Positions 1-14,100 of a stretch of DNA of 64,000 bases are shown one piece after another. Origin of the DNA: Distichodus sexfasciatus (Eukaryota; Chordata; Actinopteri; Characiformes; Distichodontidae); the NCBI GenBank assembly GCA_032718565.1, contig JAVGVS010000513.1, forward strand, positions 183,028 to 247,027. The letters run 5' to 3'. The stretch's first letter is position 1; the number at the start of each line of letters is the position of its first letter. The notes beneath the pieces were generated by a model. That model searched no databases. It had not been told where the DNA came from and saw only the letters and a program-made list of their open reading frames with translations. The translations under genes were made by a program, and so were the position numbers.

Positions 1-189
1 TTAGCAACAAAAATCACACAACTTTGGTGTCATTGTCCTGTTGCACAAAGAATGGCTGACCAGTGAGTCTGTTGCCTGATGGAACACAAACAAAATGTTG
101 CTGCAGGTTGCTATGGCAGCCCTTTCTGATTCAAAATTCCAGACTCCAAATTTGGACTTTTGAAGGAAAGCCTGCAATATGACTATGCT

Positions 190-300
190 GTTGCCAGTGG
201 GGAGCTGACAGGCAGCACCTGGGGATGGCAACTTGCTCATGAGTACCTCAGTGGTACCTTTACTGGTCCAGGATTCGAAAATGCGAGCACTGGCGAGTTG
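190..300 (-). repeat. SINE-family fragment at window edge
   Basis: The words cacctggggatggcaacttg, ctcatgagtacctcagtggt and ccaggattcgaa match the reverse SINE copies at 18.0 and 43.1 kb. It lies directly downstream of the last traced PIK3CB exon. A shorter fragment occurs at about 2160-2215. Confidence 0.6.
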
Positions 301-309
301 TCGTCGTAC

Positions 310-2158
310 CTTTAAGTACTGAATGTCCTTTACAGAGGTGAGTTCCGGCAGGCCGGCGGTGAGCATCAGAGCGAAAAGGGTGATGAACAAATTTCCATTT
401 TTCCTCAGAATCAGATAAGCATCTTCACAATGCTGCCTGAAACTACACACAAACCACAACTGTTATTAAGACTCTCAGAAATTCATTTGTATAAAGTAAA
501 AGTGGGGGTATCAGCCTGGTTTTTACCTCCCGAATTTCTCTGTGTTGCCCGTTTTCCCCTGCTGAATGACGTGGATGAAGTCGTGCGTCAGGATGAACGG
601 GACGCGCTCTCTCTTTATGCCAAACTTGGATTTAAAGTTTCCAAGAATGTGACCGAAATCTATATGGAAGAGCTGTAAAACAAGAAACGAGGACAATGTA
701 AACTACTACATTTTTATGTGGTACTATGTTATCTGTTGTATTACATGTTCTATAGCCGTGATTCTCACCTGGCCTGTGCTGCGGATCATGATGTTGTCGC
801 TATGGCGATCTCCGATGCCCAGGACGTAGGTGGCGACGCAGTAACCAGCACACGAGAGGGTGAACTCCTCAATGGCCTTCTCCAGAGAGTCGCTATCATC
901 AGCAAGAAGAAACAAGGAGTTTACCAGCAATTCCAAATGCAATAAAATGGTGTTTGCAATTTGCTCTCTCACTCTCTCTCTCTTTCTCCCTCTCTCCTTT
1001 CTTTTTCTGTCTCTCTCTGTCTATCTTTCCATTTCTCTTATTCTATTTCTCTCCGTCTCTCCCTCTCTTTTTCAGTCTCTCACCCACTATTTCACTGTCT
1101 TTCACTATTTTCTCAGTCTCTACTTCTCATTCTGTCGATCTTTCTCCCTCTTTCTTTTTCAGTCTCTCTCTCTCTCTCTCCCTCTCTCTCTTTTTCTGTC
1201 TCTCTCTTTTTCTCCCTCCGTCCCTCTCTCTCACCCAGGGTTCTTGTCTTTGAGCCAGTTGAGCAGCGCATCCTTGTTGAAGGCGGCTGCGGCCGCCATG
1301 TTGCTGCTGGTTTTCTGGATGTTGGCGATGGTGTCGGCGCTGGAGACCACCTCGATCAGCCCCGCCCGGTCCCCTGTCGCCAGGCAACCATACGGCACCA
1401 TCCTGAGCGCCAAACCAGACAATTTGATGAATTAGATGATTTTTTTTGTAAAATCACTCATAAGTGTGACTACTTGCATTATAATCTACTTGGGATTTCG
1501 GGGATTACAAATTACAAATTACAAAATGCCGACCTGAGATCCAGCTTCGCCTCCTTCCAAAGCAAATCCATCAGCCTTAAAATCTGCAGCGTCAACATGT
1601 CCTGCCTCAGATCTGAGAATAATAATAATAAAAAAATATTCAAAAGACCGCTCACTCTCCTACGTTCATGTTTGTCATCCTCTATTTTCTTTTCGGTCCT
1701 CACCGTCTCCGTTCTTGAAGATGATGCCCAGCGTGTCTCCCACCAGCAGCTTGTTGTTGTAGACGATCCACAGAGGCTTCATTTTCGAGTCCATGTACCT
1801 GCACTTCTCCACACTGCAGAGAGAGATATTTAAACAAGATTTTACTGTAAACTTCTGTAACATTGGCACACTCTTAGGACCCATCACATAACATTCTAGT
1901 ACATGTGAAATATAACTGGTATAACTTATAAATGATGAACAAAGAACTCTTGAACTGTGGACCCTACTTGACGGCGTCCAGCAGCACTTGGGGGTCGAGG
2001 GGTGAATGCAGGTCAGACAGTGTCTCGATGAAGCCGGTCTGTCTGAGGCACTTCATCATGGCCTCCTTCACGTGAGCCTCCTTCATCTTGTTCTTCACCT
2101 TGATGGTTGCCGTTTTCACCAGCTCGTTCACCGCTTTCATTTTGCTCAGAGCCTCCAC
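310..2158 (-). CDS. pik3cb: PIK3CB kinase domain exons
   Basis: Exons 1968-2158, 1704-1813, 1534-1612, 1235-1402, 769-892, 527-672 and 310-442 encode the bilobal lipid-kinase domain. The ATP-binding N-lobe lysine lies in MDSKMKPLW and VIFKNGDDLRQDM-like wording (here GIIFKNGDDLRQDM). The catalytic loop LGIGDRHSDNIMI is in 769-892. The DFG-type activation segment HIDFGHILGNFKSKFGIKR is in 527-672. All key residues (D and R of GDRH, N of SDN, D of DFG) are present. The acceptor at 444-443 is placed so that the FRQ of the family is retained (GSFRQHCED). The C-terminal membrane-binding helix lies outside the window. Confidence 0.95.
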
Positions 2159-5100
2159 CTGCAGGGACGGTACCTTGCTCATGAGTACCTTGCTCAGTGG
2201 TACCTTTACCACTTTTTTCCACACAAAATGTGATTTTAATGCCTTTTAGCATGTTAAAAACACTGCTTTTTGGGGTGCTCTAGTGATTTGTGGTCAAATG
2301 ACGCTTTTGCAGGTGTCTTTAAGTCGAATTATGGCACCTTTGGCGTTCCATACATCTCCATTAAACTATACAGTCCTGTTTTCCATCTGAACCTCCTTCA
2401 GCAACTGACAAACACCTCCACACACCATCATCACCACCACTAATAAGTGGGTAAAAGAAGCCAGTCGTTAGGTGACGCAGCATTTTGTCCACGTACACCT
2501 ACAGATGGTCACCTTCATGGGCTGAAAGGACTGTTTGAAGCTGTCTTAAGTTGTATGAATGCCTTGACTGGACAAATCCAGCTTTGATTTCATGAATGTA
2601 GTTAAGAATAAAAGTCGAGAATTTGTCGTACCTGTTTTTTCAGCACCTCTATGTGGGGAATGCTGCCCCTGCAGTACGCCTCCAATATCAGAGCAAACTG
2701 CACACAAACTGCAGGCATGTGCATCTCCGACCTGGAAGCACACAAGCACAAAATACACAAAATTACTCAGGACAGTTCACATTTGTTTTTCACATTAAAG
2801 CCAAAAACAAAAAAACAAAATAAACGTTTTCGATATTCATTCATTCATTCATTATCCGAACTGCTTAATCCCTATCGGGGTCGCGGTGGGGACCGGAGCC
2901 TATCCCATGAAACTACGTGCGCAAGGCTTGGATGCTGCATGCTTTTGGGCCCACGGCCCAGCTGGGGATCGAGGCCAGGACCTTCTCGCTGTGAGGCAGG
3001 CGACAGTGCTAACTGCTTTCTATTTGATTTAAGTCATCGATATGAGACAATATCATATGAATACAATCATCTGCATTCATGTCAAATCACAAAAAGCAAC
3101 CTAAACACTGCTGACCTACTAAACAGCTGGCTGTCGTGAGGTTGTGGACATAACATGGGCAAATTTGTAGCCTGGCACAAACACACACACACACACACTG
3201 ACCTGAGGTGCCAGAAGAGAAAGTGTCCGATGCTGCGGTTGGACTGCGCTCGCTTCAACAGGAAGCGCGTCAGAGCGCAGTCGTAGTACGGCTCGTAACG
3301 CAACACCTGCACCAGCTGCAGCAAATACTGAGACAGCTCCTCATCACTAGGAGAGAGAGAGAGAGAGAGAGGAGCAAGAGATATTGAGAGAAAACGGAGA
3401 GAGAAAGACAGCAAGATAGAGAGTGGGTGAGTGAGAGAGCAAACAAGACAGCAAGCAACCAGGAGAGAAAGGGACAGAGCGAGCGAGGGAGAGGGTAAGA
3501 GAACGGGAAAGGAGGAGAGAGAGAGAGTAGAGAAACCGAACGAAAGAGTGAGACATATTGAGGAAAAGTGAAAAAATGGGGAGAAAGAAAGAGAATCAGT
3601 AAAACCTAACTCACTAAAAATCCAAAAATTATACATTTTTGAGAATAACTTTAATAAAATATGTAAAGCTCTCACCTCATATCCAGCAGACATTTGACTG
3701 CGTACTCTCTCACATACAGATCGGGATAGTTAAAGTCTAACAGCTCCAGAGCGTCCCTCGGACTCAGCTTAGGCCAAATCTGCAACAGGGCCTGTAGCTG
3801 GAAGAGAGAGCAAAGTCTTAGTCCTGTGTGTCCTGCGAATTAAAAAAATCACATTGAATTTGGCGGCCCTATGTTAGTCTATGGGGAAAAAATGGACGGA
3901 AAAATGGACAGAACTTGCAAGAACGGGTGCAATTACCAAAACGTGTATACAAGCACCCCACACCGCAATAGGCTGCACGTTTTAGAGTTGGAATGAAAAC
4001 TGTAGGAGGAGTAGTAGGAGGAAAAACATGGCATCAGTTCCAAATTGAGTGAAAAAGACGTGGGTGTGCGTGAATACCTGAGCCATGTCTTCATGTTTAC
4101 TCCACTTGACCGACAGCAGTAGTTTGGGGAGCGACTGGGGGAAATTCTCTCTGCAATCGTAGCGCAAAGTCCAGATCAGGTCCTTCTCGTTTTCACAGAG
4201 CTGGGAGAGAGGATCGCGCTCCAGGATCTCTTTCAGCTCGATATGGAACTTCTTCCCTCCACGTCCCTGCAACAAAAACACACAGCTAAGAACGCAATGG
4301 ACTTTTACGACAGCCCATTCTAAATCCATAAACACCAATGTTGAGGTTTTAAGGAACCAAAGGGTGGAAAAAGTAAATAAGGAGAAATGATGATGGATGC
4401 TTATACATCGTTGACCTGGCTGTTGTTTCTTATTGTTTCACATTAATTCTTTAATTCGGTTTATATTATTTTGAGTGGGAAAAAAAAAGCTTTCCACAAG
4501 ATTTTGGAGTGTGTCCGTGGGATTGTTTGATTGGTGGCCGTGCAGTAAAACGTCGAAATTTGAGCTCCATGTTAGTCTATGGGGGGAAAAAACGGATTGC
4601 ATCCATGCATCAAAAATGTGCACATAAGCAGCACACAAAGCAATAGGCCGCACGTGTTAGAGTTGGATAACAATATGCGATTGCTCACTGCAGTCACATA
4701 ATAAATCACCGGATGATTAAATGGGTTGTCTCGATACTTCTGCTCATAAAGCTTATTGACATTGTTTTATGGAGGTTTCCTTACACACAAAATCCTCATT
4801 ACAGTGCCAGACGTTTAATAAAGCTTACGCAAGCTGTGTATTCTTATCAGCGGCAGAGGATATGATAAGACTGCCTTCACAACCGGTTCAAAATGCTGAC
4901 TAGTAGCAGCTGGCTTTAACAGGCCCTATAACTCAAAATATATTACATTTCCCACTTTATGGAATGATGTTCTAATGTGTCTGTGTACAGAGAGTTTGAA
5001 GTCCATCAACAGATTTAACACAACAGGCTTAGGAACACAACCTTGTTTCTTAACTGAATTTTTGAAAACACACATTAGTTTGAAAGACCTAAATTAAATT

Positions 5101-8100
5101 AATTTCTTCATTATCTTTTTCCTATCTTTAAGTGATTTAAAGATTAGTTTAACTATTTTGGAAATTTGCACAGCCTTAGGTGTGATTTGGGGTACATTTC
5201 ACTGCTTGTTGTACGAGTATGACAGTGTATGTGACAAATAAAGAAACTTGAACTTAAAATGACTTATTTTACGTCTTTTTCATAAACACTGGTCAAAAAT
5301 ATAATAGACAAACACCTGCTTTTACTTTTCACTACATTTGAGCATTAGGGCGAAATAATTTGCATATTACTACACAAATAGGAGAAAAAAAGTCTAAACA
5401 CTACGGTGGTTATAATAAAGGTCGACCGATATTGGTTTTTTAGAGCCGATATCGAGCGATTATTTCTAGTTAATGGAGCCGATATCTGTTCATGTGTGAG
5501 TGACAAGGCTTCAACGTTGATTGGCTACTACTCGTGTGACATACAGCCAATCAGAGACTATTGTGGGCGGGACTTTAAATGAAACAGCGAGTCAAACGGC
5601 ACAGAGAGAAGAGACGGTAGCGGAGCCACGGCAGTGCGTCTTGTAATTCCTTCATATCGGAGATGGTCAAAATTAAACATTGATACTGATAATCACCAAA
5701 ATGCCTGATATCGGCCCCGATAATCGGCCTAGCCAATAATCGGTCGACCTGTAGTTATAATAACTTTTGCTTATAATTAGGTCACCAGTTATTTGTGCAT
5801 TTTTTCATAATATGGGAAAAATATTTCCAAATTAAAATATAGAGATATTTATGAAGAGTGGGTATAATAAATGTCAAAACATAGTAAGACAGTTATCAGT
5901 TATTATTAAATCAAATTTTTTGGTGCATGTGAACATTTTTGAGATGCTGATCTTGTATCTGTTGAGTTGATAAGAATGAACCAGACTTAAGCCTGTATAA
6001 AGACTTGATAACCTTTTAAAGCATGTGTGTGTGTATATGAGTGTGAGTTGAAGACAAACACCCACCATAGACATGGAATCCCCGGCCCCGGCGATCTCGG
6101 CCGCTTTCTCCAAGATCTACAATGCAGGACAGAAATAGAAAGAAGCATTCAGGCGCCTCTGAAAAAAAGGGGTAATCGCTTCCTGCAGCCAGCCGCGTAG
6201 CCTGCACGCTAGAAACTGTTTTTACCTTATCAAAAGCAGGAAATATGACGGGGTACGCAGAATATTCCGGAAAGCAGATATGCAGAGCCGTGGCGTTCTC
6301 AGTGTATGGGTTGGTCTGAATGGTACCGATGGGGTTCAGCATCTCCTCCAACTCATCTGAGAAACGCACAAAACATTTTTTTTTTTACAGAATTAAATCT
6401 GATATTACAGGGCACTGTATGAAAATCGGGCAAATATTTCAGATGAATAACTGTCTAAGAGAAACACAAACATAGGGTTGTCATTAACACATTTTCAATC
6501 AACTTTAACTAGTGCATCTCAAAAAATATGAATATTGCAAAAATGTTTTCAAATCGTTTTATATGTGGAACCTCTTTAGCGGCCGGGTTGCTGTGAACTT
6601 TCCTAAAAACTGCCCAGTATTTTTTTTACACAACGTTTAGGTGGAGATATTAAAAGAAAAATATTTGTTAACGTACACTACGTTAGTGGCTAATGTGCAC
6701 ACTGCTTTAATTATTTTACAACATTCTTATTTTTTTAAAAGCAATTTTTCTATAGCGATATTATTATTTACTCAAATGATTTTAACAAATATTACTTCTT
6801 TAATATCTCTAGCTAAATGCTGGGTGTTGGGTTCAATAACAGTGTATATAAATACGTAACATGCGTTTTCTCACCAGGAAAAGAAGACCAGGTGTGTAAG
6901 AGGATGTCTCCCGTCTTCAGCTGTCCTTTGTAGTCAAACACCATGGTGTTCACCCACGCTATCGGGTAATGCTTCAAATAAAAAAAAGAAGAGAAGAGAG
7001 ATCCATCTTCATCATTTTTAAAAATCCTTATTTTTAGATTAGGGAGGCAGCGATCCAAATTGTCTCGATATTGAAATCAATACCGAAATGGCAAGTTCAA
7101 AGTTTTAACAGAAATGAACAAATAACAGCTCTGAAGGTCTGTTTTGATTCATTTTTGAGGAATTGTCCAGCCCTAGTTTTTTGTATGTGTTATTAGTGTG
7201 TGTAAATTGTGTGTGTGTGTGTGTGTGTATGTTTTATTCTTACCACCTTCCCGGCCTTCCGGATGGTTTGATTGGACTTGCTGAGCTGCATGTTCTTGGT
7301 GGATTTCTGCTTTTTCACCTTGTCCATGACGGCGTAGATGGCGAAGCAGAGGCGCGCCATGCGCGGCAGATCACACACCGTGATGTCGAACTCCAGGTGC
7401 GTGTTCCACACGTGTTCGGAGCGACCGCTGCTCTCGCTGCTCACCGCCGGCTTACACAGCAGCTCCGTGCCGTGGAAAAGTCCGGCCCGAACCTGCACCT
7501 AGAGAACAGAGCGGAGAAATTAAATCAAGTTTCTCTTCAATTTTATTTGTCATATTTATGTTAGAGAAACCCTGATCTAGTGCTGGGCGATAAAACGATC
7601 TCGATATTTTATCGAGAAAAATGTGATGACAATAACGATGATAAACGTAAGCTGTAAAATTTGATCACACTTGTTTGTCCGCTATGCGACAGCGCCTTGA
7701 GATAGACAGTATCTTTGGCCAATCACGTAGCTTGGCATAACGCCAGCACAACAGCCAATCGCGCCCAATGATGCAAATTTGCACATAACGCACGAAAAAG
7801 CCGTGTGGTAAACATTAGCGAAGTGGTCGCGTGCCGAGATACACTTAACGTTCAGAGCGCTTATTACGCGGCCCTAAGAAAAGATGTCGGACAACCAGCA
7901 CGCCGTGGTGAGTGAAGAAGCAGATGAAAATGCAGGGTTTCCCACAGCGCTTTATAGTTACGCAGCCGCTTTGACAACAAGTGCGTCCCGCCTTAACTAC
8001 GTCCGCCTGGGAAAAAAATAATAAAATACGAACGTGAAAGTACCCGATGAGGCTTTCGTAACTTAGCAACAACAAGCACCGAGAAAGCGCTCTGGAAGTG

Positions 8101-11100
8101 AGGTGTTGACAGCTCTCTTTTGCCGTTCTTTGGCAGCGTTTATTTTTAAAAGAAATCATATGACTGCTAAGCGCCTTAAGCGGAAAAAGGGATTTTTGCC
8201 GCAGCGCTCAGAGCACTTTAAGTAGAAATTTGTTGAAAATTATTTGTTTAATATTGTTTGATTATTTTAACTTGTTCATTCAGTCTGTATAAGAATCCAA
8301 AACAACCACAACAATATGAAAATATATCGTAATTCGATAATTCGATAATTATCGAAATCGATCAATATGCCAAAAAATATTGTGATAATGTTTTTTGTCC
8401 AAATCGCCCAGCTCTACCCCGATCCTTTTCTACTCTAATGTAAAGTTCCTCTTTAAAGATTCAGAATGAATGAGCCTTATGTGCAACATTAGTTCTGTGT
8501 TCGTTAAACGGGTGACTTCTCTTCCGGTGTGACGTCACTATTTGGAACAGTAACTTTGCCGATAGCGGGAAACCTCTCTGTCTGTGGTTACTTTTTACAC
8601 AAACACTTTCAACAAATGGCGTTTTTACAGTAGAAGTCTGCAGGAGCTTCCCGCATCTCTGCACCCGACGTCCACCAGATTTGCAAGTGGTCAACAGCAC
8701 CAGACAGCCGACTGGACTAAGGTTTTGAGTTATATGCCTCCTCTTACATTGACAACTATGAGGTTAAGTTGTTAGCAGCTAGCTAAGTTACCTCAGCAAA
8801 CGTTACCTGATTTCTGTGGGTTAACAGAAAAACATATCTCTGCTAACTTGTTTGGTATTTTTCTGTAGTTTATCGCAATCAACCAAGAACACATTAACTA
8901 GTCCTAGCTGGCAGACTGTTTTATTCACCGTAAAAGTAGGTTTGAGCTGACATAAGTGTAGCGATATAGTAAGTTTACCTCATCAAGTTAGCGCGCTAAC
9001 GCTATCTTAACGGCGGCGGCTTTCACAGGCTGGTGTTATTGAGCATTTGTTTCATTGGGTTTGTTCTGATTTTTGATAAACGTGTTGTCACTCATTGTTC
9101 ACGAGTTTCAAACAAAGACAGGATTACTATATTTTAGCATTTAGCATGGTGTGATATTATTACCTCTGACCGACCATTCACCAGACATGTACCGACGTGA
9201 AAAGGCGGAAGCATCTAACTCTGTTTTACGGTTCAAACGTTTCACAATTTGGCCGATTACGCTGATAAAAATATCGTCGGCTTTACCAGACACACTTGTG
9301 ACTAAGAGCCATTTCAGTGACTCTCAGACTTTCCTGATGATTGTATTTAAAGCAGAGGACCGTGTTTAGTGGTTGGTTATAATGACGGAGCTGACAGAGT
9401 GCTGACACTCACCTTGGCCGTCTCCTCGGTGTTGACTTTAATGCCCTTTATCAAGGTGATTTTAAACTGAGAGTGAACGTCCCAAACGCACGTCTGCGCC
9501 AGCTGCAAAAAAAGGAGAAAGTTTAAATTTGACAGTTTACGGCAATGAGCCGAGCAATGTAGAAAACACTGGTGAATTTCTCTCACTGAAAACCGCAGAA
9601 GTGGGATAAATTTTTTAAATATCTGATGGCAACTTAAAATAAATAAATAAATAAATATAAAAACGACTGCACTTACTGATAATCCTCTTCTTTTAGGAGG
9701 AAGCGGAACGGGCGGATTGGAGGATTTGCGTGTGATCACGGCCCCGATGATGGAGATCTCACGGTCAAACATGTCTCTAACCACATTGCAATGCACCATG
9801 GTCAAATGAGGAATCTCCTGAGCCAGCAGACAGGATCTAATGTACTACAAAAACACACACACACACACTGTAACAGGGTTCTGTGGGAGGGTTTTTGCCA
9901 AAAGGCTGTGACATGAGTCACTATCGATCTTGCCAAGTATGGCTTTTATGGAACAAAGTCCTAATATTTTATTAAACAAGTGAAATCGAACACACACTTG
10001 TTGTGGATCATTTGGGATTAAGTGGAGAATGTCAAAGATCTGTGATGTCATTTCAACACTGCTGATGTCAACATTTTTCATGGTTTATCACTCCAAAAGT
10101 GCAAATAAAAAATTCTCATTCATGTTTAATTGGCCATATTTGTAACTTATATTTGTGCGTTATGACCAAAATCTCATATTCCGATATAAGTACATTTTCT
10201 GTGAATTCAGTGGAACTTTCTCAAGCTAAATCTTTTCTCTGTGCGCGCTCGAAACACTCATATGGAAAGCCGAAGGTTCCGCAATACGCCTACACCGAAT
10301 TATGCAATTGACAGTAAAACACCCATTTTATTTACACAGTTTTATCAGTTAAAAATGCATTTTTTTTTTTGGTGGCGCTCCAGTGACTCGTGGTCAAATG
10401 CCGCTTTTTACGTCGTCAAAAGACTGTAAAAGGCTGCGATTTTTTTTATGGCGCCTTCACACGTGCTCTAAACAGTCCTCATATGGAATGCCAATAGTGC
10501 CACAGTGCCCATTATATTTGTTAAAAAGATGCCATGCGAGATCATTCGTCATATCACAGCCCTAACGTATACTACATTATTAGTAAAGTACATTATTACA
10601 TTTTATGCTATCTGAGCTACTTAATTATGTTCATTGATTACACTACTCATATAGTTACACTTTAGTCATCTTAAGGCTCCATTTTTTCCCTCTCGGACCT
10701 ACTCTGTAGTGAATAAGCGGATGCCCCCCGGACAGGAACTCCAGCTTGCCGCTGACTCGCAGCACGTAGTCTCTCAGAGGTCCTTCATCTTCCTCGGAGC
10801 CGTGAGTGGTGAGCCACTTCCTCAGCGCCTGCTCCATCACCTCGTATACTGTACAGCTTAACGACACCTTGAGACTTGCAGTGTCCTGGGGTTCGAAAAT
10901 GCAGAATTTTATCATCCCGAAAGTACGACAGTTTTCGTTTAAGCTTAAGGTCTGCGTCTGCGTGTACACACCTGTGACTGGTTGTAGTGCATGGTGATTT
11001 TGATTCCGTCCTCGCTCCTGTCACAGAACCCTTCAAGCGGCCCGGTCTCTACCTGTGGAGAGAAGTAGTTCTGAAGCCACTCGCCCCACGACATGGTCTG

Positions 11101-14100
11101 CACGCTCTGCATCTTCTCCTCGCTGATTCGGTTCATTTTGGAGCGAAAGTCCCTCACTTCCGGGTCCTGGAGGGCGTCCAGCTCGTGAAGACCTGAACGA
11201 TATGAGACATCAAGGATATATCAAACATAACCGACTTCACGGCTTGTGGGACGTGGGTCTGACATCGAGTAGAAATTAGGGCTGGACAATTAATTAGAAA
11301 AATGAGTCGAAATTCTGGCCGTAAATTCCATCTGTGCGATATGAAGAAATATATTGGGTGACGAAATTAAAGCGTCTATCGTTTCACTGCAAAAAATGAA
11401 ATCTTAACAAGCCAGAAAATCTTAAAAAGAAAAAATAAATCTTGTTTTTTTTAATTTTACGAATAACTTACTTGACTAGACTTGTATGTGTAAGATAAAT
11501 AATCGAATTTTAAGAAACGTCGGCTACAATTATCTTATTAAGAAAAATTTACTGATTATAAGAACTTCTTAAAATGAAACAAGAAATTTAATTAAGAGAA
11601 TGGACAGGTTCTCATACTCTCCACTACGAGTTATGAAAGTCATGACAACTTTGCTTATTTTAAGAATATTAAAGCTAAAAACATGGAAAAATTAAAAGAT
11701 TTTTTTCTTGTTTTAGGAGACCTTTACAAGATAAATTTTCTCACTATATTGGCAGATAATTTTGCTTGATTCTGGAACCTTTTTTCTTATTATCCTTTTC
11801 TTTTTCTTATTTTCTGACACAGATTTTTAGCAGTGTTCATATTATACTTTATGGTTTATCTTGTGGTGTCACAAAACACACTGTTTACAGCAATATTTAT
11901 TCACGGTTTGGAAAAAGCTGTGTTTGACCACAAGTCATTAGAGCGCTGCAGAAGCAGCAATTTTTTAAAAATAAAAGTGCATAAAAAATGGGTGTTTTAC
12001 TGTCAATTGCGTAAAAAAATAGGCGAATTGTGGCACCTTTGGCGTTCCATATGCGGAACGTTCGACATGCAGAGTGTTTCGAGTACGTGTGTAGGCAGAG
12101 CTGAGCACGCCAAAAAACAAGATTTTGCAAAAGTTTCACTGAATTTACAAAAATTTATTATATTGTGATATATACTGTAGATGAGGGTTTGGTAATATCG
12201 TACAGCCCCAAAATCTAGGCATCGTATTTATAATGTGTATATGTGCATCAGCCAAATAAAAATACATCTCTACCTTAAAATACAGTATGTAATGAAGGGT
12301 TTCTAATAGCAACCTTGTTAAAAAAAACTAGCTTGAACCGAGACAGTGAAGTTACAACTCTTGCAACTTCAAGGGAAGAATGTTGGACAATCATCAATCA
12401 TTTGTTGATATGGATCAATAATCATAACCGGGCAATCTCCCCGTTTACTAGAAGCCATACGCTCTACGGCAAAACGAAGGTTCTTGTAGCTTTACGTCTA
12501 CTTTAAGTACTCGCAGGTCTCGTGCCCCAAAGTTCCTCTTTTTCCCTTCGGAAATCTAAATGTCATCACGATTTCCACAGCGAGGCTCATCAGGACGGCA
12601 CAAAAGTCACGACGTGATTCATTCTCATGAGAGAAGTCCTTCTCTTTACTGGGAATGCGTAGGAAAGACTGTGATCTTTCATCTGTTGACGGAAAAAATG
12701 TCTCCTCACAGAGTGGCCGAATGCAACCACATAGGGACATAAAATTATCAGACTTGTGTGAAAGCTTGTTCAGCTACACATGTAGGGTTAGTGTGAACAA
12801 TGATCTGGGAGTTCTAGAAGGATCCTAAAATCAGTTTGTTGAGATTTTTATCAAACATCCTGATGTTTCATGGCACTTTTATCATTAATTATTGAGTTAC
12901 TGACATTTATATTCGTATTATAAAGTGTGAAACATTTCTGGGCAAATAGTGAGCCTGCATCAACGTATCACAGCTGTTATAACTTGTTGATCACTGCTTA
13001 TTAATGATATAAAAGCTGTCTACAACCTGATTAGAAATCATTTATAACCATTATAAGAGGAGTGGTACTGGAGTTCTAAATGTGGGCTACAATTAAGTTT
13101 TCGAGGAACTGCACAGGGCTAAACTGAGTGCTACAGAAACGTTAACCAATCGTGATCAGCGCTGAACAATCTCTGATTACGGCTGCGATCGTATTTTATA
13201 TGGAAGGCCGAAAGTGCCACAATCTGACTATATTCTCAGGCAAATGACAGAAAAACACATTTTTCCACGTAGTTTTATTCATTAAAAACTAGGGCTGGGT
13301 ATCGTTGCCGATTTCCCGAATCGATTCGATTCCGATTCACAAGGTCACGATCCGATTCAATTCTCGATTCCATTCGATATCGATTTATTTCGACATTTCT
13401 TTGCTCAATACTAGTTTTGCTTGGTTATAAAATAACTTGTTTTAAAACCCAAGTGTTGCCAAACATCGGCCTTTAGGCCAGACGGCGATTTGAGCGGAGC
13501 GGCTTCAGCCACGGCTCTATTTGGTTTGGGTTTCGCCGGTCTCACGTTTTTATAGCTCTCCTTGCGCGGTCGCGAGAAGTAGTGCATAGCTGCAGGAAAA
13601 GATCGATCCGCGAATTTTTGAATCGATATCGTATTTTTCCAACGAGAATCGATATTGATCGGTGAATCGATTTTTTGAACCCAGCCCTATTAAAAACCGT
13701 TTTTTGCAGTGCTCTAATATACCGCCGTATTATGATGTCAAACGACATATTTTACACTGTAAAAGGCTGCTCTTTTTACGGTGCTCCAGTAAGGTGCCTT
13801 TAAGGCAAACTGCAGTTGTTCCGTACAGTAGCTCTAAGCGCGAGAGTTGGAGTGTTAGGAGTTGAGCATGCACAGACACCAGATTTTGCATATGAAAGTT
13901 CCACTGCGTGCTCAGGACAAAGGCACAAATATAACGCCGCAGTATTCTCTGTGCCCACATCTACGTGGCGCCATGGTGACACAATGTATTTTGCCATTTA
14001 TCTTGTCATATTGCACAGCCCTGTTAAAGACTTAATAAAGATTAACCGATTAAACGCTATCTGAGAAGGCTGTTCCAGCCCGCTGCTGGGTAGGGGGTCG

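Larger units (their letters stand above)
10090..14025. repeat. Cluster of 'cgatatgaccaaaatctcatat' family copies in PIK3CB introns
   Basis: At least three diverged copies lie at about 10140-10562, 11820-12215 and 13180-14025. They share words such as ttggcgttccatatg, tggtcaaatgccgct, ctgcgtgctcag and terminal cacagcccta. Related copies are at about 15350-15550 and 20440-20740. No coding capacity is seen; they are probably one non-autonomous DNA transposon family. Confidence 0.6.

Noticed and set aside
860..1833. Several long open frames (up to 290 codons) rich in Ser, Leu and Phe
   Set aside because: They are translations of the CT-rich tract in a PIK3CB intron and of antisense exon sequence; no domain and low complexity.
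5531..5660. Promoter-like CpG stretch (gccaatcag, gggcggg)
   Set aside because: It lies wholly inside the hAT-like element 5418-5754 and shares sequence with the relative at 18.3 kb, so it is transposon body, not a gene promoter.
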